A DNA stretch of 64,000 bases from Ulva prolifera (GCA_023078555.1 CM041199.1:10465943-10529942), one strand, 5' to 3'. Shown: positions 9,912-23,548, numbered from the stretch's first letter. The notes: generated by a model from the letters alone, not told the origin. A program made the numbers and translations.

Positions 9912-10576
9912 CTATAGACAAGCATACCCCCGCGCACCATAGGGAAGTTGCCAGAAACATCCTTTGATTCTGAAAGATCTAGGACGTCAAGTATGCATTG
10001 CACAGTTGTTGCTGACTCCCAGGAGTGGCGTGGAACAAAAGTGCACACTTTTCACCAACCATGTGAATGGACTTGGTTGTAGCCACGCAACCCCCCGCGC
10101 AGCAAAAGGTACGTTGCCATCAACATTCCAAGATGTTGGGGGGTATGGGATGTCCATCATTCATTGCGTATTTTCTGCAGAAACCATGGAGTGGTGTGGT
10201 GCAAAAGTGTACACTTTCCACCAACCCATGTGAATGGACTTGGTTGTAGCCACGCAACCCCCCGCGCATCAAAAGGTACATCGCCATCAACATTCCAAGA
10301 TGTTGGGGGGTATGGGATGTCCATCATTCATTGCGTATTTTCTGCATACACCATGGAGTGGTGTGGTGCAAAAGTGCACACTTTCCACCAACCCATGTGA
10401 ATGGACTTGGTTGTAGCCACGCAACCCCCCGCGCATCAAAAGGTACGTCGCCATGAACATTCCAAGATGTTGGAGGGTATGGGATGATTATCATTCATTG
10501 CATATTTGCTGCTGACTCCCAGGAGTGGCGTGGGGCAAAAGTGCACACTTTTCACCAACCTTGTGAATGGACTTGG
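9912..10576 (+). repeat. HOR block 11: A-B-B-C (4)
   Basis: 665 bp copy of block 8, shifted by 2,829 bp, with all three of its markers. Confidence 0.93.
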
Positions 10577-12575
10577 CTATAGACAAGCATACCCCCGCGC
10601 ACCATAGGGAAGTTGCCAGAAACATCCTTTGATTCTGAAAGATCTAGGACGTCAAGTATGCATTGCACTGTTGTTGCTAACTCCCAGGAGTGGCGTGGAA
10701 CAAAAGTGCACACTTTTCACCAACCATGTGAATGGACTTGGTTGTAGCCACGCAACCCCCCGCGCAGCAAAAGGTACGTTGCCATCAACATTCAGAGATG
10801 TTGGGGGGTATGAGATGTCCATCATTCATTGCGTATTTTCTGCAGACACCATGGAGTGGTGTAATGCAAAAGTGCACACTTTCCACCAACCCATGTGAAC
10901 GGACTTGGTTGCAGCCACGCAACCCCCCGCACATCAAAGATACGACTACATGAACATTCCAAGATGTTGGGGGGCATGGGATGTCCATCATTCATTGCGT
11001 ATTTTCTGCAGACACCATGGAGTGGTGTGGTGCAAAAGTGCACACTTTCCACCAACCCATGTGAATGGACTTGGTTGTAGCCACGCAACCCCCCGCGCAT
11101 CAAAAGGTACGTCGACATGAACATTCAAAGATGTTGGGGGGTATGGGATGTCCATCATTCATTGCGTATTTTCTGCAGACACCATGGCGTGGTGTGGTGC
11201 AAAAGTGCACACTTTCCACCAACCCATGTGAATGGACTTGGTTGTAGCCACGCAACCCCCCGCGCATCAAAAGGTACGTCGCCATGAACATTCAAAGATG
11301 TTGGGGGGTATGAGATGTCCATCATTCATTGCGTATTTTCTGCAGACACCATGGAGTGGTGTGGTGCAAAAATGCACACTTTCCACCAACCCATGTGAAT
11401 GGACTTGGTTGTAGCCACGCAACCCCCCGCGCAGCAAAAGGTACGTTGCCATCAACATTCCAAGATGTTGGGGGGTATGGGATGTCCATCATTCATTGCG
11501 TATTTTCTGCAGACACCATGGCGTGGTGTGGTGCAAAAGTGTACACTTTCCACCAACCCATGTGAATGGACTTGGTTGTAGCCACGCAACCCCCCGCGCA
11601 TCAAAAGGTACATCGCCATCAACATTCCAAGATGTTGGGGGGTATGGGATGTCCATCATTCATTGCGTATTTTCTGCAGACACCATGGAGTGGTGTGGTG
11701 CAAAAGTGCACACTTTCCACCAACCCATGTGAATGGACTTGGTTGTAGCCACGCAACCCCCCGCGCATCAAAAGGTACGTCGCCATGAACATTCCAAGAT
11801 GTTGGGGGGTATGGGATGATTATCATTCATTGCATATTTGCTGCTGACTCCTAGGAGTGGCGTGGGGCAAAAGTGCACACTTTTCACCAACCATGTGAAT
11901 GGACTTGGTTGTAGCCACGCAACCCCCCGCGCAGCAAAAGGTACGTTGCCATCAACATTCCAAGATGTTGGGGGGTATGGGATGTCCATCATTCATTGCG
12001 TATTTTCTGCAGACACCATGGCGTGGTGTGGTGCAAAAGTGCACACTTTCCACCAACCCATGTGAATGGACTTGGTTGTAGCCACGCAACCCCCCGCGCA
12101 TCAAAAGGTACGTCGCCATGAACATTCAAAGATGTTGGGGGGTATGAGATGTCCATCATTCATTGCGTATTTTCTGCAGACACCATGGAGTGGTGTGGTG
12201 CAAAAATGCACACTTTCCACCAACCCATGTGAATGGACTTGGTTGTAGCCACGCAACCCCCCGCGCAGCAAAAGGTACGTTGCCATCAACATTCCAAGAT
12301 GTTGGGGGGTATGGGATGTCCATCATTCATTGCGTATTTTCTGCATACACCATGGAGTGGTGTGGTGCAAAAGTGCACACTTTCCACCAACCCATGTGAA
12401 TGGACTTGGTTGTAGCCACGCAACCCCCCGCGCATCAAAAGGTACGTCGCCATGAACATTCCAAGATGTTGGAGGGTATGGGATGATTATCATTCATTGC
12501 ATATTTGCTGCTGACTCCCAGGAGTGGCGTGGGGCAAAAGTGCACACTTTTCACCAACCTTGTGAATGGACTTGG
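10577..12575 (+). repeat. HOR block 12: A-B-D-B-B-B-B-C-B-B-B-C (12)
   Basis: 1,999 bp. A C monomer (11743-11908) sits inside the block and is followed by a GCGCAGC-type B, breaking the C-last rule. Likely a fusion of two blocks with loss of the second A. Confidence 0.93.
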
Positions 12576-13406
12576 CTATAGACAAGCATACCCCCGCGCA
12601 CCATAGGGAAGTTGCCAGAAACATCCTTTGATTCTGAAAGATCTAGGACGTCAAGTATGCATTGCACTGTTGTTGCTAACTCCCAGGAGTGGCGTGGAAC
12701 AAAAGTGCACACTTTTCACCAACCATGTGAATGGACTTGGTTGTAGCCACGCAACCCCCCGCGCAGCAAAAGGTACGTTGCCATCAACATTCAGAGATGT
12801 TGGGGGGTATGAGATGTCCATCATTCATTGCGTATTTTCTGCAGACACCATGGAGTGGTGTAATGCAAAAGTGCACACTTTCCACCAACCCATGTGAACG
12901 GACTTGGTTGCAGCCACGCAACCCCCCGCACATCAAAGATACGACTACATGAACATTCCAAGATGTTGGGGGGCATGGGATGTCCATCATTCATTGCGTA
13001 TTTTCTGCAGACACCATGGAGTGGTGTGGTGCAAAAGTGCACACTTTCCACCAACCCATGTGAATGGACTTGGTTGTAGCCACGCAACCCCCCGCGCATC
13101 AAAAGGTACGTCGACATGAACATTCAAAGATGTTGGGGGGTATGGGATGTCCATCATTCATTGCGTATTTTCTGCAGACACCATGGCGTGGTGTGGTGCA
13201 AAAGTGCACACTTTCCACCAACCCATGTGAATGGACTTGGTTGTAGCCACGCAACCCCCCGCGCATCAAAAGGTACGTCGCCATGAACATTCCAAGATGT
13301 TGGAGGGTATGGGATGATTATCATTCATTGCATATTTGCTGCTGACTCCCAGGAGTGGCGTGGGGCAAAAGTGCACACTTTTCACCAACCTTGTGAATGG
13401 ACTTGG
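12576..13406 (+). repeat. HOR block 13: A-B-D-B-C (5)
   Basis: 831 bp, the same length as A-B-B-C-C but a different composition. Head marker GCACTGTTG, as in block 9. Confidence 0.93.
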
Positions 13407-13900
13407 CTATAGACAAGCATACCCCCGCGCACCATAGGGAAGTTGCCAGAAACATCCTTTCTGAAAGATCTAGGACGTCAAGTATGCATTGCACAGTTGT
13501 TGCTAACTCCCAAGAGTGGCGTGGAACAAAAGTGCACACTTTTCATCAACCATGTGAATGGACTTGGTTGTAGCCACGCAACCCCCCGCGCAGCAAAAGG
13601 TACGTTGCCATCAACATTCCAAGATGTTGGGGGGTATGGGATGTCCATCATTCATTGCGTATTTTCTGCAGACACCATGGAGTGGTGTGGTGCAAAAGTG
13701 TACACTTTCCACCAACCCATGTGAATGGACTTGGTTGTAGCCACGCAACCCCCCGCGCATCAAAAGGTACATCGCCATCAACATTTTAAGATGTTGGGGG
13801 GTATGGGATGTCCATCATTCATTGCATATTTGCTGCTGACTCCCAGGAGTGGCGTGGGGCAAAAGTGCACACTTTTCACCAACCTTGTGAATGGACTTGG
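13407..13900 (+). repeat. HOR block 14: A-B-(B/C hybrid) (3)
   Basis: 494 bp. The head lacks four bases (CATCCTTTCTGAAAG, at 13460/13461). Head has CCCAAGAGTGG and the private TTTCATCAACC. The third monomer is a B/C hybrid (13735-13900). Confidence 0.93.
13735..13900 (+). repeat. Late-switch B/C hybrid monomer
   Basis: Front from the ACATTTTAAG-type B, keeping GATGTCCATC, then TTGCATATTTGCTGCTG of C. The exchange lies in the shared CATTCATTGC near 13815-13825. A copy lies at 17727-17892. Confidence 0.88.
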
Positions 13901-14564
13901 CTATAGACAAGCATACCCCCGCGCACCATAGGGAAGTTGCCAGAAACATCCTTTGATTCTGAAAGATCTAGGACGTCAAGTATGCATTGCACAGTTGTTG
14001 CTAACTCCCAGGAGTGGCGTGGAACAAAAGTGCACACTTTTCACCAACCATGTGAATGGACTTGGTTGTAGCCACGCAACCCCCCGCGCAGCAAAAGGTA
14101 CGTTGCCATCAACATTCAGAGATGTTGGGGGGTATGAGATGTCCATCATTCATTGCGTATTTTCTGCAGACACCATGGAGTGGTGTAATGCAAAAGTGCA
14201 CACTTTCCACCAACCCATGTGAACGGACTTGGTTGCAGCCACGCAACCCCCCGCACATCAAAGGTACGACTACATGAACATTCCAAGATGTTGGGGGGCA
14301 TGGGATGTCCATCATTCATTGCGTATTTTCTGCAGACACCATGGAGTGGTGTGGTGCAAAAGTGTACACTTTCCACCAACCCATGTGAATGGACTTGGTT
14401 GTAGCCACGCAACCCCCCGCGCATCAAAAGGTACGTCGCCATGAACATTCCAAGATGTTGGAGGGTATGGGATGATTATCATTCATTGCATATTTGCTGC
14501 TGACTCCCAGGAGTGGCGTGGGGCAAAAGTGCACACTTTTCACCAACCTTGTGAATGGACTTGG
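13901..14564 (+). repeat. HOR block 15: A-B-D-C (4)
   Basis: 664 bp. D (14234-14399) ends with GTGTACAC, a B-type end unusual for D, and joins C directly. Probably a deletion product of a block-6-like unit. Confidence 0.91.
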
Positions 14565-16563
14565 CTATAGACAAGCATACCCCCGCGCACCATAGGGAAG
14601 TTGCCAGAAACATCCTTTGATTCTGAAAGATCTAGGACGTCAAGTATGCATTGCACTGTTGTTGCTAACTCCCAGGAGTGGCGTGGAACAAAAGTGCACA
14701 CTTTTCACCAACCATGTGAATGGACTTGGTTGTAGCCACGCAACCCCCCGCGCAGCAAAAGGTACGTTGCCATCAACATTCAGAGATGTTGGGGGGTATG
14801 AGATGTCCATCATTCATTGCGTATTTTCTGCAGACACCATGGAGTGGTGTAATGCAAAAGTGCACACTTTCCACCAACCCATGTGAACGGACTTGGTTGC
14901 AGCCACGCAACCCCCCGCACATCAAAGATACGACTACATGAACATTCCAAGATGTTGGGGGGCATGGGATGTCCATCATTCATTGCGTATTTTCTGCAGA
15001 CACCATGGAGTGGTGTGGTGCAAAAGTGCACACTTTCCACCAACCCATGTGAATGGACTTGGTTGTAGCCACGCAACCCCCCGCGCATCAAAAGGTACGT
15101 CGACATGAACATTCAAAGATGTTGGGGGGTATGGGATGTCCATCATTCATTGCGTATTTTCTGCAGACACCATGGCGTGGTGTGGTGCAAAAGTGCACAC
15201 TTTCCACCAACCCATGTGAATGGACTTGGTTGTAGCCACGCAACCCCCCGCGCATCAAAAGGTACGTCGCCATGAACATTCAAAGATGTTGGGGGGTATG
15301 AGATGTCCATCATTCATTGCGTATTTTCTGCAGACACCATGGAGTGGTGTGGTGCAAAAATGCACACTTTCCACCAACCCATGTGAATGGACTTGGTTGT
15401 AGCCACGCAACCCCCCGCGCAGCAAAAGGTACGTTGCCATCAACATTCCAAGATGTTGGGGGGTATGGGATGTCCATCATTCATTGCGTATTTTCTGCAG
15501 ACACCATGGCGTGGTGTGGTGCAAAAGTGTACACTTTCCACCAACCCATGTGAATGGACTTGGTTGTAGCCACGCAACCCCCCGCGCATCAAAAGGTACA
15601 TCGCCATCAACATTCCAAGATGTTGGGGGGTATGGGATGTCCATCATTCATTGCGTATTTTCTGCAGACACCATGGAGTGGTGTGGTGCAAAAGTGCACA
15701 CTTTCCACCAACCCATGTGAATGGACTTGGTTGTAGCCACGCAACCCCCCGCGCATCAAAAGGTACGTCGCCATGAACATTCCAAGATGTTGGGGGGTAT
15801 GGGATGATTATCATTCATTGCATATTTGCTGCTGACTCCTAGGAGTGGCGTGGGGCAAAAGTGCACACTTTTCACCAACCATGTGAATGGACTTGGTTGT
15901 AGTCACGCAACCCCTCGCGCAGCAAAAGGTACGTTGCCATCAACATTCCAAGATGTTGGGGGGTATGGGATGTCCATCATTCATTGCGTATTTTCTGCAG
16001 ACACCATGGCGTGGTGTGGTGCAAAAGTGCACACTTTCCACCAACCCATGTGAATGGACTTGGTTGTAGCCACGCAACCCCCCGCGCATCAAAAGGTACG
16101 TCGCCATGAACATTCAAAGATGTTGGGGGGTATGAGATGTCCATCATTCATTGCGTATTTTCTGCAGACACCATGGAGTGGTGTGGTGCAAAAATGCACA
16201 CTTTCCACCAACCCATGTGAATGGACTTGGTTGTAGCCACGCAACCCCCCGCGCAGCAAAAGGTACGTTGCCATCAACATTCCAAGATGTTGGGGGGTAT
16301 GGGATGTCCATCATTCATTGCGTATTTTCTGCATACACCATGGAGTGGTGTGGTGCAAAAGTGCACACTTTCCACCAACCCATGTGAATGGACTTGGTTG
16401 TAGCCACGCAACCCCCCGCGCATCAAAAGGTACGTCGCCATGAACATTCCAAGATGTTGGAGGGTATGGGATGATTATCATTCATTGCATATTTGCTGCT
16501 GACTCCCAGGAGTGGCGTGGGGCAAAAGTGCACACTTTTCACCAACCTTGTGAATGGACTTGG
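14565..16563 (+). repeat. HOR block 16: A-B-D-B-B-B-B-C-B-B-B-C (12)
   Basis: 1,999 bp copy of block 12, shifted by 3,988 bp. Private changes TTGTAGTCACGC and CCCCTCGCGC lie near 15897-15920. Confidence 0.93.
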
Positions 16564-17394
16564 CTATAGACAAGCATACCCCCGCGCACCATAGGGAAGT
16601 TGCCAGAAACATCCTTTGATTCTGAAAGATCTAGGACGTCAAGTATGCATTGCACTGTTGTTGCTAACTCCCAGGAGTGGCGTGGAACAAAAGTGCACAC
16701 TTTTCACCAACCATGTGAATGGACTTGGTTGTAGCCACGCAACCCCCCGCGCAGCAAAAGGTACGTTGCCATCAACATTCAGAGATGTTGGGGGGTATGA
16801 GATGTCCATCATTCATTGCGTATTTTCTGCAGACACCATGGAGTGGTGTAATGCAAAAGTGCACACTTTCCACCAACCCATGTGAACGGACTTGGTTGCA
16901 GCCACGCAACCCCCCGCACATCAAAGATACGACTACATGAACATTCCAAGATGTTGGGGGGCATGGGATGTCCATCATTCATTGCGTATTTTCTGCAGAC
17001 ACCATGGAGTGGTGTGGTGCAAAAGTGCACACTTTCCACCAACCCATGTGAATGGACTTGGTTGTAGCCACGCAACCCCCCGCGCATCAAAAGGTACGTC
17101 GACATGAACATTCAAAGATGTTGGGGGGTATGGGATGTCCATCATTCATTGCGTATTTTCTGCAGACACCATGGCGTGGTGTGGTGCAAAAGTGCACACT
17201 TTCCACCAACCCATGTGAATGGACTTGGTTGTAGCCACGCAACCCCCCGCGCATCAAAAGGTACGTCGCCATGAACATTCCAAGATGTTGGAGGGTATGG
17301 GATGATTATCATTCATTGCATATTTGCTGCTGACTCCCAGGAGTGGCGTGGGGCAAAAGTGCACACTTTTCACCAACCTTGTGAATGGACTTGG
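16564..17394 (+). repeat. HOR block 17: A-B-D-B-C (5)
   Basis: 831 bp copy of block 13, shifted by 3,988 bp. Confidence 0.93.
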
Positions 17395-17892
17395 CTATAG
17401 ACAAGCATACCCCCGCGCACCATAGGGAAGTTGCCAGAAACATCCTTTGATTCTGAAAGATCTAGGACGTCAAGTATGCATTGCACAGTTGTTGCTAACT
17501 CCCAAGAGTGGCGTGGAACAAAAGTGCACACTTTTCACCAACCATGTGAATGGACTTGGTTGTAGCCACGCAACCCCCCGCGCAGCAAAAGGTACGTTGC
17601 CATCAACATTCCAAGATGTTGGGGGGTATGGGATGTCCATCATTCATTGCGTATTTTCTGCAGACACCATGGAGTGGTGTGGTGCAAAAGTGTACACTTT
17701 CCACCAACCCATGTGAATGGACTTGGTTGTAGCCACGCAACCCCCCGCGCATCAAAAGGTACATCGCCATCAACATTTTAAGATGTTGGGGGGTATGGGA
17801 TGTCCATCATTCATTGCATATTTGCTGCTGACTCCCAGGAGTGGCGTGGGGCAAAAGTGCACACTTTTCACCAACCTTGTGAATGGACTTGG
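17395..17892 (+). repeat. HOR block 18: A-B-(B/C hybrid) (3)
   Basis: 498 bp copy of block 14 with the four head bases present, so the deletion in block 14 came after the duplication. Hybrid monomer 17727-17892. Confidence 0.93.
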
Positions 17893-19223
17893 CTATAGAC
17901 AAGCATACCCCCGCGCACCATAGGGAAGTTGCCAGAAACATCCTTTGATTCTGAAAGATCTAGGACGTCAAGTATGCATTGCACAGTTGTTGCTAACTCC
18001 CAGGAGTGGCGTGGAACAAAAGTGCACACTTTTCACCAACCATGTGAATGGACTTGGTTGTAGCCACGCAACCCCCCGCGCAGCAAAAGGTACGTTGCCA
18101 TCAACATTCAGAGATGTTGGGGGGTATGAGATGTCCATCATTCATTGCGTATTTTCTGCAGACACCATGGAGTGGTGTAATGCAAAAGTGCACACTTTCC
18201 ACCAACCCATGTGAACGGACTTGGTTGCAGCCACGCAACCCCCCGCACATCAAAGGTACGACTACATGAACATTCCAAGATGTTGGGGGGCATGGGATGT
18301 CCATCATTCATTGCGTATTTTCTGCAGACACCATGGAGTGGTGTGGTGCAAAAGTGCACACTTTCCACCAACCCATGTGAATGGACTTGGTTGTAGCCAC
18401 GCAACCCCCCGCGCATCAAAAGGTACGTCGACATGAACATTCAAAGATGTTGGGGGGTATGGGATGTCCATCATTCATTGCGTATTTTCTGCAGACACCA
18501 TGGAGTGGTGTAATGCAAAAGTGCACACTTTCCACCAACCCATGTGAACGGACTTGGTTGCAGCCACGCAACCCCCCGCACATCAAATGTACGATGACAT
18601 GAACATTCCAAGATGTTGGGGGGTATGGGATGTCCATCATTCATTGCGTATTTTCTGCAGACACCATGGAGTGGTGTAATGCAAAAGTGCACACTTTCCA
18701 CCAACCCATGTGAATGGACTTGGTTGTAGCCACGCAACCCCCCGCGCATCAAAAGGTACGTCCCCATGAACATTCAAAGATGTTGGGGGGTATGGGATGT
18801 CCATCATCCATTGCGTATTTTCTGCAGACACCATGGAGTGGTGTGGTGCAAAAGTGTACACTTTCCACCAACCCATGTGAATGGACTTGGTTGTAGCCAC
18901 GCAACCCCCCGCGCATCAAAAGGTACATCGCCATCAACATTCCAAGATGTTGGGGGGTATGGGATGTCCATCATTCATTGCTTATTTTCTGCAGACACCA
19001 TGGAGTGGTGTGGTGCAAAAGTGCACACTTTCCACCAACCCATGTGAATGGACTTGGTTGTAGCCACGCAACCCCCCGCGCATCAAAAGGTACGTCGCCA
19101 TGAACATTCCAAGATGTTGGGGGGTATGGGATGATTATCATTCATTGCATATTTGCTGCTGACTCCCAGGAGTGGCGTGGGGCAAAAGTGCACACTTTTC
19201 ACCAACCTTGTGAATGGACTTGG
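17893..19223 (+). repeat. HOR block 19: A-B-D-B-D-B-B-C (8)
   Basis: 1,331 bp copy of block 6, shifted by 12,639 bp, including TGCTTATTTTC. Confidence 0.93.
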
Positions 19224-19721
19224 CTATAGACAAGCATACCCCCGCGCACCATAGGGAAGTTGCCAGAAACATCCTTTGATTCTGAAAGATCTAGGACGTC
19301 AAGTATGCATTGCACAGTTGTTGCTAACTCCTAGGAGTGGCGTGGAACAAAAGTGCACACTTTTCACCAACCATGTGAATGGACTTGGTTGTAGCCACGC
19401 AACCCCCCGCGCAGCAAAAGGTACGTCGCCATCAACATTCCAAGATGTTGGAGGGTATGGGATGTCCATCATTCATTGCGTATTTTCTGCAGACACCATG
19501 GAGTGGTGTAATGCAAAAGTGCACACTTTCCACCAACCCATGTGAATGGACTTGGTTGTAGCCACGCAACCCCCCGCGCATGAAAAGGTGCGTCGCCATG
19601 AACATTCCAAGATGTTGGGGGGTATGGGATGATTATCATTCATTGCATATTTGCTGCTGACTCCCAGGAGTGGCGTGGGGCAAAAGTGCACACTTTTCAC
19701 CAACCATGTGAATGGACTTGG
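19224..19721 (+). repeat. HOR block 20: A-B-C (3)
   Basis: 498 bp copy of block 7, shifted by 12,639 bp (GAAAAGGTGCG family). Confidence 0.93.
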
Positions 19722-20386
19722 CTATAGACAAGCATACCCCCGCGCACCATAGGGAAGTTGCCAGAAACATCCTTTGATTCTGAAAGATCTAGGACGTCAA
19801 GTATGCATTGCACAGTTGTTGCTGACTCCCAGGAGTGGCGTGGAACAAAAGTGCACACTTTTCACCAACCATGTGAATGGACTTGGTTGTAGCCACGCAA
19901 CCCCCCGCGCAGCAAAAGGTACGTTGCCATCAACATTCCAAGATGTTGGGGGGTATGGGATGTCCATCATTCATTGCGTATTTTCTGCAGAAACCATGGA
20001 GTGGTGTGGTGCAAAAGTGTACACTTTCCACCAACCCATGTGAATGGACTTGGTTGTAGCCACGCAACCCCCCGCGCATCAAAAGGTACATCGCCATCAA
20101 CATTCCAAGATGTTGGGGGGTATGGGATGTCCATCATTCATTGCGTATTTTCTGCATACACCATGGAGTGGTGTGGTGCAAAAGTGCACACTTTCCACCA
20201 ACCCATGTGAATGGACTTGGTTGTAGCCACGCAACCCCCCGCGCATCAAAAGGTACGTCGCCATGAACATTCCAAGATGTTGGAGGGTATGGGATGATTA
20301 TCATTCATTGCATATTTGCTGCTGACTCCCAGGAGTGGCGTGGGGCAAAAGTGCACACTTTTCACCAACCTTGTGAATGGACTTGG
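19722..20386 (+). repeat. HOR block 21: A-B-B-C (4)
   Basis: 665 bp copy of block 8 with GCTGACTCC, CAGAAACC and CATACACC. Confidence 0.93.
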
Positions 20387-21217
20387 CTATAGACAAGCAT
20401 ACCCCCGCGCACCATAGGGAAGTTGCCAGAAACATCCTTTGATTCTGAAAGATCTAGGACGTCAAGTATGCATTGCACTGTTGTTGCTAACTCCCAGGAG
20501 TGGCGTGGAACAAAAGTGCACACTTTTCACCAACCATGTGAATGGACTTGGTTGTAGCCACGCAACCCCCCGCGCAGCAAAAGGTACGTTGCCATCAACA
20601 TTCAGAGATGTTGGGGGGTATGAGATGTCCATCATTCATTGCGTATTTTCTGCAGACACCATGGAGTGGTGTAATGCAAAAGTGCACACTTTCCACCAAC
20701 CCATGTGAACGGACTTGGTTGCAGCCACGCAACCCCCCGCACATCAAAGATACGACTACATGAACATTCCAAGATGTTGGGGGGCATGGGATGTCCATCA
20801 TTCATTGCGTATTTTCTGCAGACACCATGGAGTGGTGTGGTGCAAAAGTGCACACTTTCCACCAACCCATGTGAATGGACTTGGTTGTAGCCACGCAACC
20901 CCCCGCGCATCAAAAGGTACGTCGACATGAACATTCAAAGATGTTGGGGGGTATGGGATGTCCATCATTCATTGCGTATTTTCTGCAGACACCATGGCGT
21001 GGTGTGGTGCAAAAGTGCACACTTTCCACCAACCCATGTGAATGGACTTGGTTGTAGCCACGCAACCCCCCGCGCATCAAAAGGTACGTCGCCATGAACA
21101 TTCAAAGATGTTGGGGGGTATGAGATGTCCATCATTCATTGCGTATTTTCTGCAGACACCATGGAGTGGTGTGGTGCAAAAGTGCACACTTTTCACCAAC
21201 CATGTGAATGGACTTGG
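20387..21217 (+). repeat. HOR block 22: A-B-D-B-(B/C hybrid) (5)
   Basis: 831 bp. Starts like block 9, then the fifth monomer (21052-21217) switches to a C end that joins the next A. This is the junction of a 1,496-bp tandem duplication. Confidence 0.93.
21052..21217 (+). repeat. B/C hybrid monomer at duplication joint
   Basis: B up to GTGGTGCAAAAGTGCACACTTT, then TCACCAACCATGTG and CTATAG as in a C-to-A junction. The exchange lies in the dyad box near 21180. Confidence 0.88.
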
Positions 21218-21882
21218 CTATAGACAAGCATACCCCCGCGCACCATAGGGAAGTTGCCAGAAACATCCTTTGATTCTGAAAGATCTAGGACGTCAAGTAT
21301 GCATTGCACAGTTGTTGCTGACTCCCAGGAGTGGCGTGGAACAAAAGTGCACACTTTTCACCAACCATGTGAATGGACTTGGTTGTAGCCACGCAACCCC
21401 CCGCGCAGCAAAAGGTACGTTGCCATCAACATTCCAAGATGTTGGGGGGTATGGGATGTCCATCATTCATTGCGTATTTTCTGCAGAAACCATGGAGTGG
21501 TGTGGTGCAAAAGTGTACACTTTCCACCAACCCATGTGAATGGACTTGGTTGTAGCCACGCAACCCCCCGCGCATCAAAAGGTACATCGCCATCAACATT
21601 CCAAGATGTTGGGGGGTATGGGATGTCCATCATTCATTGCGTATTTTCTGCATACACCATGGAGTGGTGTGGTGCAAAAGTGCACACTTTCCACCAACCC
21701 ATGTGAATGGACTTGGTTGTAGCCACGCAACCCCCCGCGCATCAAAAGGTACGTCGCCATGAACATTCCAAGATGTTGGAGGGTATGGGATGATTATCAT
21801 TCATTGCATATTTGCTGCTGACTCCCAGGAGTGGCGTGGGGCAAAAGTGCACACTTTTCACCAACCTTGTGAATGGACTTGG
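21218..21882 (+). repeat. HOR block 23: A-B-B-C (4)
   Basis: 665 bp; second copy of block 21, shifted by 1,496 bp. Confidence 0.93.
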
Positions 21883-23548
21883 CTATAGACAAGCATACCC
21901 CCGCGCACCATAGGGAAGTTGCCAGAAACATCCTTTGATTCTGAAAGATCTAGGACGTCAAGTATGCATTGCACTGTTGTTGCTAACTCCCAGGAGTGGC
22001 GTGGAACAAAAGTGCACACTTTTCACCAACCATGTGAATGGACTTGGTTGTAGCCACGCAACCCCCCGCGCAGCAAAAGGTACGTTGCCATCAACATTCA
22101 GAGATGTTGGGGGGTATGAGATGTCCATCATTCATTGCGTATTTTCTGCAGACACCATGGAGTGGTGTAATGCAAAAGTGCACACTTTCCACCAACCCAT
22201 GTGAACGGACTTGGTTGCAGCCACGCAACCCCCCGCACATCAAAGATACGACTACATGAACATTCCAAGATGTTGGGGGGCATGGGATGTCCATCATTCA
22301 TTGCGTATTTTCTGCAGACACCATGGAGTGGTGTGGTGCAAAAGTGCACACTTTCCACCAACCCATGTGAATGGACTTGGTTGTAGCCACGCAACCCCCC
22401 GCGCATCAAAAGGTACGTCGACATGAACATTCAAAGATGTTGGGGGGTATGGGATGTCCATCATTCATTGCGTATTTTCTGCAGACACCATGGCGTGGTG
22501 TGGTGCAAAAGTGCACACTTTCCACCAACCCATGTGAATGGACTTGGTTGTAGCCACGCAACCCCCCGCGCATCAAAAGGTACGTCGCCATGAACATTCA
22601 AAGATGTTGGGGGGTATGAGATGTCCATCATTCATTGCGTATTTTCTGCAGACACCATGGAGTGGTGTGGTGCAAAAATGCACACTTTCCACCAACCCAT
22701 GTGAATGGACTTGGTTGTAGCCACGCAACCCCCCGCGCAGCAAAAGGTACGTTGCCATCAACATTCCAAGATGTTGGGGGGTATGGGATGTCCATCATTC
22801 ATTGCGTATTTTCTGCAGACACCATGGCGTGGTGTGGTGCAAAAGTGTACACTTTCCACCAACCCATGTGAATGGACTTGGTTGTAGCCACGCAACCCCC
22901 CGCGCATCAAAAGGTACATCGCCATCAACATTCCAAGATGTTGGGGGGTATGGGATGTCCATCATTCATTGCGTATTTTCTGCAGACACCATGGAGTGGT
23001 GTGGTGCAAAAGTGCACACTTTCCACCAACCCATGTGAATGGACTTGGTTGTAGCCACGCAACCCCCCGCGCATCAAAAGGTACGTCGCCATGAACATTC
23101 CAAGATGTTGGGGGGTATGGGATGTCCATCATTCATTGCGTATTTTCTGCAGACACCATGGAGTGGTGTGGTGCAAAAGTGTACACTTTCCACCAACCCA
23201 TGTGAATGGACTTGGTTGTAGCCACGCAACCCCCCGCGCATCAAAAGGTACATCGCCATCAACATTCCAAGATGTTGGGGGGTATGGGATGTCCATCATT
23301 CATTGCTTATTTTCTGCAGACACCATGGAGTGGTGTGGTGCAAAAGTGCACACTTTCCACCAACCCATGTGAATGGACTTGGTTGTAGCCACGCAACCCC
23401 CCGCGCATCAAAAGGTACGTCGCCATGAACATTCCAAGATGTTGGGGGGTATGGGATGATTATCATTCATTGCATATTTGCTGCTGACTCCCAGGAGTGG
23501 CGTGGGGCAAAAGTGCACACTTTTCACCAACCTTGTGAATGGACTTGG
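21883..23548 (+). repeat. HOR block 24: A-B-D-B-B-B-B-B-B-C (10)
   Basis: 1,666 bp copy of block 9, shifted by 14,135 bp. Confidence 0.93.

Larger units (their letters stand above)
6175..11817. repeat. 2,829-bp tandem duplication (17 monomers)
   Basis: About 6175-8988 repeats at about 9004-11817. Block sizes 498-665 recur in order and rare markers (TGCTTATTTTC, GCTGACTCC, CATACACC) recur at the same spacing. The copies differ by isolated bases. Confidence 0.88.
10577..18360. repeat. About 3,990-bp tandem duplication (24 monomers)
   Basis: Blocks 12-14 and the start of 15 repeat as blocks 16-18 and the start of 19. The shift is 3,988 bp, becoming 3,992 bp after the four-base deletion at 13460. 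The copies diverge inside the D monomers of blocks 15 and 19. Confidence 0.88.
19684..22713. repeat. 1,496-bp tandem duplication (9 monomers)
   Basis: Blocks 21-22 repeat as block 23 and the start of block 24. The joint lies in the hybrid monomer at 21052-21217, near 21180. Confidence 0.86.
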
